A stretch of DNA of 9,955 nt from Ferruginibacter sp. (GTDB taxonomy: Bacteria > Bacteroidota > Bacteroidia > Chitinophagales > Chitinophagaceae), in assembly GCA_018882645.1 (NCBI GenBank), contig VERM01000033.1, positions 1 through 9,955 of the forward strand. Direction: 5' to 3'. This document shows positions 5,189 to 9,955 of the stretch, piece after piece. The notes beneath the pieces are model-generated. The model made no database searches. It saw only the letters and a program-made list of their open reading frames with translations, and was not told where the DNA came from. Made by a program: the position numbers and the translations under genes. Each line of letters opens with the position of its first letter. Position 1 is the stretch's first letter.

Positions 5189-6109
5189 CTATTTGATCTT
5201 TTGAAAAAGATTTTCAACATCTTCAAGATGACAGAGCTCTGTTCCGGGGTTCAATGTGGCGGCAGTTCCTGAAGCAACTCCATATTTAACCGCATTCATA
5301 ATATTTTTTCCATTGGCTAAGCTCAAGACGATACCGGCAACCATACTGTCGCCTGCACCAACTGTACTTTTTCTTTCTACTGCAGGCGGAGTGAATAATA
5401 TTTTTTCATTTTTTCCAATGAAAAAAGCTCCTTCCGCACCCATTGATACAACAATATTTTCACAATTGTTTTTTAAATCCAATTCATCGGCGATAGAGGA
5501 TATATTATCAACCGTTATTTTCTCATCGGCCAATGCATTCAATTCCCCCAAATTGGGTTTGATGAGGAACAGATTTTCTTTAACAGCCATCGACAGTGCG
5601 CTTCCGGAGGTGTCCACAATGCACTTGATTTTTTTTCTTTTTGCTATATGGGCAATGCGTGCAAAAATATCTTCAGGTATTCCTTCTGAGATGCTTCCAC
5701 TTGCAACTAGATATTCTACATTTGAGACGGATTCTATTTCGCTGAGTAATGTTTTCCATTCGTTATCATATATCAACGGACCCGGCATTCCGAATCTATA
5801 TTGAAGGCCTGTAGATTTGTCGTAAATGATCAAATTTTCTCTGGTATGATTTTTTATCTCAACACATTCGGCGTCGATATCTTCTTTTTCAAGCATTTCA
5901 GTAAAAAACTTACCGGTGTAACCCCCTGCCAGATAAAAAGCCCTGGAAGTTCCTCCTAATTTTTTGATCGCTCTGGATACGTTTATACCTCCGCCTCCGG
6001 GCTCAAATTTTGGTCTTGTACAATTCAATTTCTTTTCATGAATTAAAGATTCAACACTGGAGCTTTTGTCTATTGCAGGATTAAGAGTTATAGTAAGTAT
6101 TGAAGACAT
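5189..6109 (-). CDS. pfkB: 6-phosphofructokinase, PfkB (Pfk-2) type
   Basis: This ribokinase-fold sugar kinase phosphorylates fructose-6-phosphate to fructose-1,6-bisphosphate with ATP in glycolysis. The 306-residue length and sequence follow Escherichia coli Pfk-2 closely: TLNPAID start, KLNCTRPKFEPGGGGINVSRAI (residues 27-48, substrate loop), NHTRENL (87-93), YRFGMPGP (104-111), IVDTSG (164-169), KPNLGEL (184-190), and STVGAGDSMVAG (248-259) with catalytic base Asp254. The C-terminal GTAATLNPGTELC matches too. That places it nearer to 6-phosphofructokinase than to FruK or tagatose-6-phosphate kinase, though minor hexose-phosphate activities are possible. It follows a 191-base gap with a terminator and a palindrome, so it probably has its own promoter; it may also read through into the ytxH cluster because no terminator follows it. 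Confidence 0.88.
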   Translation of the reverse strand: MSSILTITLNPAIDKSSSVESLIHEKKLNCTRPKFEPGGGGINVSRAIKKLGGTSRAFYLAGGYTGKFFTEMLEKEDIDAECVEIKNHTRENLIIYDKSTGLQYRFGMPGPLIYDNEWKTLLSEIESVSNVEYLVASGSISEGIPEDIFARIAHIAKRKKIKCIVDTSGSALSMAVKENLFLIKPNLGELNALADEKITVDNISSIADELDLKNNCENIVVSMGAEGAFFIGKNEKILFTPPAVERKSTVGAGDSMVAGIVLSLANGKNIMNAVKYGVASGTAATLNPGTELCHLEDVENLFQKIK

Positions 6110-6158
6110 GCCACTAAGTTAGGGCATTATGGATTTGTATAGCAATTCGATACTTCAT

Positions 6159-6172
6159 GATTATAGATAATC
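6159..6172. promoter_or_regulatory. Palindrome GATTAT-AG-ATAATC upstream of pfkB
   Basis: Perfect 6-base arms separated by two bases lie 50 bases upstream of the pfkB ATG and just past the T-run of the upstream terminator. This is the expected position for the pfkB promoter region, so it may be an operator. AT-rich composition makes chance occurrence possible. Confidence 0.3.
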
Positions 6173-6177
6173 TTTTT

Positions 6178-6208
6178 AAAAAAGAGGGTCGGATAGAAAT
6201 CCAACCCT
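6178..6208 (-). terminator. Rho-independent terminator of the ldhA-mla-PPOX operon
   Basis: On the minus strand, a 10-base-pair stem (AGGGTTGGAT / ATCCGACCCT, one G-U pair) with a TTCT loop is followed directly by C and six Ts (complement of 6178-6183). It lies about 93 bases after the PPOX gene stop and before pfkB, so it should end that operon and insulate pfkB. On the plus strand no T-run follows, so it works in one direction. Confidence 0.85.
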
Positions 6209-6300
6209 GTCTTATATCCAAATATCCTATGAAAAACCTTTGTAAAAGTATATCGCAATCAAGTCGATAAAAATGACAAATGTTATCTTATAAAATGATA

Positions 6301-6729
6301 TTATTTTTCAGTATTCCCAATGATTTCATCTACGAGTATACGGTATATGATCGGTCTGATGGCTGTTGATTTTTTCATCAACACCGACAGATCCTGACTG
6401 GTTTTTATTTCAATCATTTTTTTTATAAAATTTGAAAGGATTTGATACCGCTGAGCGATATCGGTCACTTCAATATAATTTCCAAGTAGGGTAACTGTAT
6501 TTTTTTCTTTTTTTTCATTGAATGTTTCCACCTGAAAGCATACGCGATTATTTTTACGCATGATTTCAATTTTTGACCCTTGCAAAGATTGGCAAACTAT
6601 TGAATTTTCTTCATATACATAACCTGTGGGATAGATGTAGGTATTGAATCCGTCATTACATCCCAGATGGCCATAATTGTTTTCTTTCAATAAATGGATA
6701 CATTCTTCTTTGCTTAATAAATGAATCAT
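6301..6729 (-). CDS. PPOX-class (pyridoxamine 5'-phosphate oxidase-like) flavin-fold protein
   Basis: The 142-residue product belongs to the split-barrel FMN-binding superfamily of small NimA/PPOX-like proteins. Visible blocks are LSKEECIHLLKENNYGHLGC (residues 5-24), YIYPTGYVYEENSIVCQS (31-48), and GSKIEIMRKNNRVCFQVE (51-68), where the K-I-E-x-M-R-K-N-x-x-V-C-F motif is the family's most recognisable stretch, followed by a barrel strand TLLGNYIEV. Such proteins bind FMN or F420-like cofactors and reduce diverse small molecules; the substrate here is unknown, and nitroimidazole reduction should not be assumed. It is the last gene of the operon: its ATG overlaps the MCE gene's TGA, and a terminator follows. 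Confidence 0.85.
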   Translation of the reverse strand: MIHLLSKEECIHLLKENNYGHLGCNDGFNTYIYPTGYVYEENSIVCQSLQGSKIEIMRKNNRVCFQVETFNEKKEKNTVTLLGNYIEVTDIAQRYQILSNFIKKMIEIKTSQDLSVLMKKSTAIRPIIYRILVDEIIGNTEK

Positions 6730-7736
6730 GGGTTACCCGATTTGATTTTTTCATTTTCTATCCTTTTGAAATATCTCCGGAAAAGAAAATGATGTTTCAT
6801 TGCATCTATAATTTCATTAAATCCCTCTGTCCCTTTTTCAATATTCAACATGCTTTTTTTAAAAAGTAAAGTATTGCTTGAGTCTACAAGCAAAGCATGT
6901 ATGGGGCCTTTCCCATAATTTATTTCACTCTCTATATTGTTTATCATATTTTCAGCTTTTAATAGGAATGAGTCAGTTCGAATTCCTGCTTTTTTAAAAT
7001 TTACAATTGTCTGATTGAAATTTGAATACAAAAGGGTGTCACTGATCATTTTTCCCAATATACCCCTACCATTACTGATTTTTCTTATGATCTGATTGGT
7101 ATTTACGCCAATTTTGTTGGCTTCCATCGAAGCTTTTTCTATATTTTCCGCTGTTTTGTTGAAGTGTATTGCTATTTTTCTGTTGGTTATCAAATCCCAT
7201 AAACCCTGACTTTTATTTATTTTCTGTGTTATTATTTTAAGATTTTCAGCTACGATATTGACATCATTATTTGTTCTGTCAAGCGTTCTCATCATTTCAT
7301 CCGTATTCACACTTTTTTGTGTCAGTAGTATATCATTTTCTTCTGCTGCATGGTCCGGTAATCTGTTGGCTTCTATGTTGATGACTTTATTTCCCACAAG
7401 CCCGTCTGTTCCAATGCTTGCAATTGCATTTTTTCTGAGTATTTTTTTTAATTTATGATCTACTGTCATAACCACTTCCATCAAAGTATCATTGATGATT
7501 TCAATTTTTTTTACTGTGCCAATATCTATGCCACCGAAACGTACATTATTACCAATCTTCAATCCCTGTACATTTTCAAATCTTGCTTTGACTGTAAAAT
7601 TTGCTCCAAACAAATGCTTATTCTTTCCGATCATGTAGAATATCATAATCAAAAAAATCAAGCTTGCTATTACGAATGCACCTAGCTTTATGTTATTGGC
7701 TACACTTTTTTTTATCATAATTCTTATTATTTTCAT
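6726..7736 (-). CDS. MCE/MlaD family lipid-transport protein
   Basis: This is the periplasmic lipid-handling part of an Mla-type ABC transporter. The 336-residue product has a membrane anchor (about residues 18-36) and one MCE domain (about 46-124: FTVKARFENVQGLKIGNNVRF, GIDIGTVKKIEI, then GTDGLVGNKVINIE). A long, Asn/Lys/Ile-rich helical region (about 145-315) follows, ending in KHHFLFRRYFK, an end pattern common in Bacteroidota MCE proteins. MCE domains form hexameric rings; the C-terminal helices may extend a tube toward the outer membrane. The ATG at 7736 overlaps the ATPase TGA (ATGA), supporting this start; a second ATG at 7718 would shorten it by six residues. By hand the GC of this gene is only about 30%. 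Confidence 0.92.
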   Translation of the reverse strand: MKIIRIMIKKSVANNIKLGAFVIASLIFLIMIFYMIGKNKHLFGANFTVKARFENVQGLKIGNNVRFGGIDIGTVKKIEIINDTLMEVVMTVDHKLKKILRKNAIASIGTDGLVGNKVINIEANRLPDHAAEENDILLTQKSVNTDEMMRTLDRTNNDVNIVAENLKIITQKINKSQGLWDLITNRKIAIHFNKTAENIEKASMEANKIGVNTNQIIRKISNGRGILGKMISDTLLYSNFNQTIVNFKKAGIRTDSFLLKAENMINNIESEINYGKGPIHALLVDSSNTLLFKKSMLNIEKGTEGFNEIIDAMKHHFLFRRYFKRIENEKIKSGNP

Positions 7737-8518
7737 TCAAAAAATTGTATCACTTTTGCATCTTTATCTTTTCTTAGTGTTTCATAATCTCCCTCTGCAT
7801 AACATTTCCCTTCGAGCAGAATAATGATTCTGTCTGCCGCCAATTTTACACAATTCATATCATGTGAGATGATCAGAGATGAGGTGTTGTATTTTTCTTT
7901 GATGTGTATCATGAGTCTGATGATTTCTTTTCCTGTAATCGGATCCAGGCCTGTAGTAGGTTCATCGTAAAGAATAATTTCCGGCTTTAAAATAAGCGTT
8001 CTTGCCAATGCAATCCTTTTTCTCATTCCTCCTGAAAGTTCAACCGGCATCATATCTATGGTATAGCCAAGCCCTACATCTTCCAATGCCTGTTGGACAA
8101 GTTGATTTACTTCATCGGGGTTATTTTTTATCCAGTGTCTTCTCAATGGAAACTCCAGGTTTTCTCTTACTGTCATCGAATCGTACAATGCATTACTCTG
8201 AAACAGGAAGCCAATCTTTGCTCTGATTTTATCAAGCGATGAGGATGTTTGTTCAACTACATTCTCACCAAGAACATGTATCTCGCCCTCATCCGGCAAC
8301 AGCAAGCCGATTATGCATTTTATCAAAACCGATTTTCCCGATCCTGATTTACCGAGAACTACAACATTTTCACCTTTATTCAATTTTAAATTAAAATCAA
8401 TCAATACTTTGTTGTCGCCAAAAGATTTGTAAAGATGACTGACCATTAAGACAGGCTCTGTTTTTTTTTGAGTTTCAATTGTATCGATATTTTCTTTTTT
8501 TAAAATTGTATTAGACAT
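7733..8518 (-). CDS. mlaF: ABC transporter ATP-binding protein, MlaF type
   Basis: This cytoplasmic ATPase powers the MlaE/MCE lipid transporter. In the 261-residue product the Walker A motif is GKSGSGKS (residues 56-63), Q-loop Gln107 (FLFQSNALYDSMTV), signature LSGGMRKR (161-168), Walker B IILYDE with Asp185/Glu186, D-loop GLD (190-192) and switch His219 (SHD). The LSGGM variant of the signature and FQSNALYDSMTVRENL are typical of MlaF rather than general importers. All catalytic residues are intact. A Lys/Glu/Thr-rich stretch of about 20 residues precedes the domain. The gene starts 14 bases after mlaE and its TGA overlaps the MCE gene's ATG, so the three form one transporter operon. Confidence 0.95.
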   Translation of the reverse strand: MSNTILKKENIDTIETQKKTEPVLMVSHLYKSFGDNKVLIDFNLKLNKGENVVVLGKSGSGKSVLIKCIIGLLLPDEGEIHVLGENVVEQTSSSLDKIRAKIGFLFQSNALYDSMTVRENLEFPLRRHWIKNNPDEVNQLVQQALEDVGLGYTIDMMPVELSGGMRKRIALARTLILKPEIILYDEPTTGLDPITGKEIIRLMIHIKEKYNTSSLIISHDMNCVKLAADRIIILLEGKCYAEGDYETLRKDKDAKVIQFFE

Positions 8519-8532
8519 CCCTTGATTTCTTT

Positions 8533-9303
8533 TTAATTATATCCCAACACATCGGTAATCTGTACGGCAAGCAGATCAATAATAAAAATCAGGATTGATG
8601 ATACAACCACTGCTGAATTGGCGCTTCTTCCAACACCTTCCGTTCCTTTACTGCTGAAATATCCTTTATAACATCCTATCAGTCCGACTGCAAATCCAAA
8701 AAAATATGTTTTAATAAATGCAGGTATTACGTCATAAAAGTCGAGGCTTTCAAAAACCTGAATCCAAAAAAGACTGAAGCTGGTTGTGCCTCGTATATTC
8801 ACACCCAGATAGGATCCATATAAAGAAATGGCATCACTCATCACGGTCAAAACAGGAAGCATACAAGTGGCAGCAAGCACTCTGGATACGACGAGGTACT
8901 TAAATGGATTGGTGCCGCTCACTTCCATGGCATCAATTTGTTCGGTCACCTTCATTGATCCCAGCTCTGCTCCAATGCTTGATCCTATTTTTCCTGCAAA
9001 AATCAGTGCAGTCAATACGGGCCCTATCTCTCTGATTATTGCTATACCTACAATTGCTGGAATTTGAGATTCAACACCATAATCAACCATGGTCGGTCTC
9101 AGCTGCATCGTGAGTACCAGCCCCATTATAAATCCTGTAAGGCCAACAAGCGGGAGTGACTTATATCCGATTACATAGCATTGTCTGAAAAATTCAGCTA
9201 TCTCATATCTGGGTTTATACCATTGTGAAAAGAATCTTCCAGCAAAACTGGAAATTCCTCCGACTTCATTAAGTAAGTTTTTAGTTGATGTACTGACAGG
9301 CAT
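8533..9303 (-). CDS. mlaE: ABC transporter permease, MlaE/YrbE type
   Basis: This is the membrane permease of the Mla lipid-transport system. The 256-residue length is usual. An N-terminal amphipathic segment (about residues 17-45) precedes roughly five membrane helices (about 48-68, 80-105, 143-168, 194-211, 231-252). The family signature runs from residue 91 to 130: REIGPVLTALIFAGKIGSSI, then GAELGSMKVTEQIDAMEVSG. This is the cytoplasmic coupling region that contacts the ATPase. A second conserved block is CYKGYFSSKGTEGVGRSANS (211-230). It starts 12 bases after the D-lactate dehydrogenase stop. No MlaB or MlaC gene is adjacent, which is usual for Bacteroidota-type sets. Confidence 0.95.
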   Translation of the reverse strand: MPVSTSTKNLLNEVGGISSFAGRFFSQWYKPRYEIAEFFRQCYVIGYKSLPLVGLTGFIMGLVLTMQLRPTMVDYGVESQIPAIVGIAIIREIGPVLTALIFAGKIGSSIGAELGSMKVTEQIDAMEVSGTNPFKYLVVSRVLAATCMLPVLTVMSDAISLYGSYLGVNIRGTTSFSLFWIQVFESLDFYDVIPAFIKTYFFGFAVGLIGCYKGYFSSKGTEGVGRSANSAVVVSSILIFIIDLLAVQITDVLGYN

Positions 9304-9315
9304 AGCTTAATTTTT

Positions 9316-9955
9316 CTAATAAGTAACTATAGAAGGGATTTTCTCATCCTGTACTTTCAATTCATTCAGCAAAGTCAATTGGTTGGCCCAGCAATACAAA
9401 TTGTGAAAAGTGATTTGAGCTATTCTCTCCAACGATTCAGTTGTAGCAAATGCCTGATGAGGCGTAATAAGTACATTCGGCATCTCCAAGAGCTCAAGCA
9501 AATATCTATCTTCAACTTTTTTCCCATAATGATTCATAAAAAATATCCCTTTTTCATTTTCATATACATCCAATCCGGCGTATCCAATGTGTTTTGATTT
9601 CAAATGTTTGATGAGGTCTTTTGTATTGATGATTGCACCCCTGGCTGTGTTGATAATCATCACATTGTATTTCATGAGTTTCAATGTTTTCTCATTGATA
9701 AGATGTTTTGTGGCATCTGAAAGTGGCAGATGTAATGATATGATATCTGCGCTGCGGCAAAGATGTTCAAGGGAGGTATATGTAATGTTGTATTTTTTCT
9801 CAGTTTCCACATCGGGATCGATGTCGTACCCTAAGATTCTGCATTCAAAGCCATTCATTATTTTTGCCAGGGCTTTACCGATTTTGCCGACACCTATTAT
9901 ACCAACTGTTTTTTGGTATAAATTAAATCCAACAAGTCCATCCAGAGAATAGTTA
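9316..9955 (-). CDS. ldhA: D-lactate dehydrogenase (D-isomer-specific 2-hydroxyacid dehydrogenase), 5' end beyond the window
   Basis: This enzyme reduces pyruvate to D-lactate with NADH in fermentation. The visible C-terminal 212 residues cover the NAD domain and most of the catalytic residues: the Rossmann motif GVGKIG, catalytic Arg in INTARGAI, Asp/Glu in LDVYENE, and catalytic His in TPHQAFAT. The sequence tracks fermentative LdhA of E. coli (YSLDGLVGFNLY before the NAD motif; YENEKGIFF after the Glu), rather than SerA or glyoxylate reductases. The frame is open to the right edge; an internal ATG at 9858 would remove the NAD-binding motif and is not the start. About 115 N-terminal residues are missing. 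It lies 12 bases before mlaE, so lactate fermentation and lipid transport genes seem to share a transcript. Confidence 0.92.
   Translation of the reverse strand, partial: NYSLDGLVGFNLYQKTVGIIGVGKIGKALAKIMNGFECRILGYDIDPDVETEKKYNITYTSLEHLCRSADIISLHLPLSDATKHLINEKTLKLMKYNVMIINTARGAIINTKDLIKHLKSKHIGYAGLDVYENEKGIFFMNHYGKKVEDRYLLELLEMPNVLITPHQAFATTESLERIAQITFHNLYCWANQLTLLNELKVQDEKIPSIVTY

Noticed and set aside
5256..5804. A 182-codon plus-strand open frame
   Set aside because: It is antisense to pfkB, whose motifs are complete; the frame is a by-product of the codon bias of the real gene.
6229..6270. A 13-codon plus-strand frame (MKNLCKSISQSSR)
   Set aside because: It is short, has no conserved feature or promoter, and lies in the 3' untranslated region of a minus-strand operon.
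9587..9952. A 121-codon plus-strand open frame near the right edge
   Set aside because: It is antisense to the NAD-binding and catalytic region of ldhA, and has no supporting motif.

Overview
The window looks like chromosomal DNA of a Bacteroidota bacterium, probably near the Chitinophagaceae/Sphingobacteriia. The basis is low GC, almost no Shine-Dalgarno sequences before starts, a TAnnTTTG-type -7 element upstream of ureA, and gene content: a three-gene MlaE/MlaF/MCE transporter, a YtxH/holin-like/dodecin stress cluster, and an MsrB-MsrA lipoprotein. The assignment rests on style and gene content, not on a database search. All genes lie on the minus strand except one (msrBA). Coding is dense and no intergenic gap exceeds about 220 bases.

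Region 1 (1-1557, minus): the structural urease genes ureA, ureB and the first 291 codons of ureC, packed as an operon. ureC runs off the left edge, so any Ni-insertion accessory genes would lie outside. Region 2 (1558-1777): a divergent control region with several inverted repeats, including a 17-base palindrome in the ureA leader. Region 3 (1778-2827, plus): a two-domain methionine sulfoxide reductase lipoprotein in MsrB-MsrA order. It converges on the next minus-strand operon, and the two stop codons share bases.

Region 4 (2824-5080, minus): a compact set of small stress or envelope genes read in the order ytxH-like, holin-like membrane protein, an unrecognised 97-residue basic protein, dodecin, DUF2267 protein, lipoprotein. 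Overlaps and spacings of at most 20 bases suggest one transcript. An 8+8 inverted repeat lies upstream. Region 5 (5189-6109, minus): a PfkB-type 6-phosphofructokinase, with a regulatory gap (6110-6300) holding a clear rho-independent terminator for the operon upstream of it.

Region 6 (6301-9955, minus): a fermentative D-lactate dehydrogenase (3' two-thirds), the MlaE permease, the MlaF ATPase, an MCE-domain protein and a small PPOX-type flavin-fold protein, all spaced 14 bases or less or overlapping by ATGA. The transporter probably moves lipid between inner and outer membranes. Taken together, regions 3-6 combine glycolytic/fermentative enzymes (Pfk, LDH), flavin handling (dodecin, PPOX), oxidised-methionine repair and envelope maintenance. 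This reads as a stress or low-oxygen survival neighbourhood; that theme is inference. No tRNA, rRNA, CRISPR array, transposase or phage structural gene was seen.
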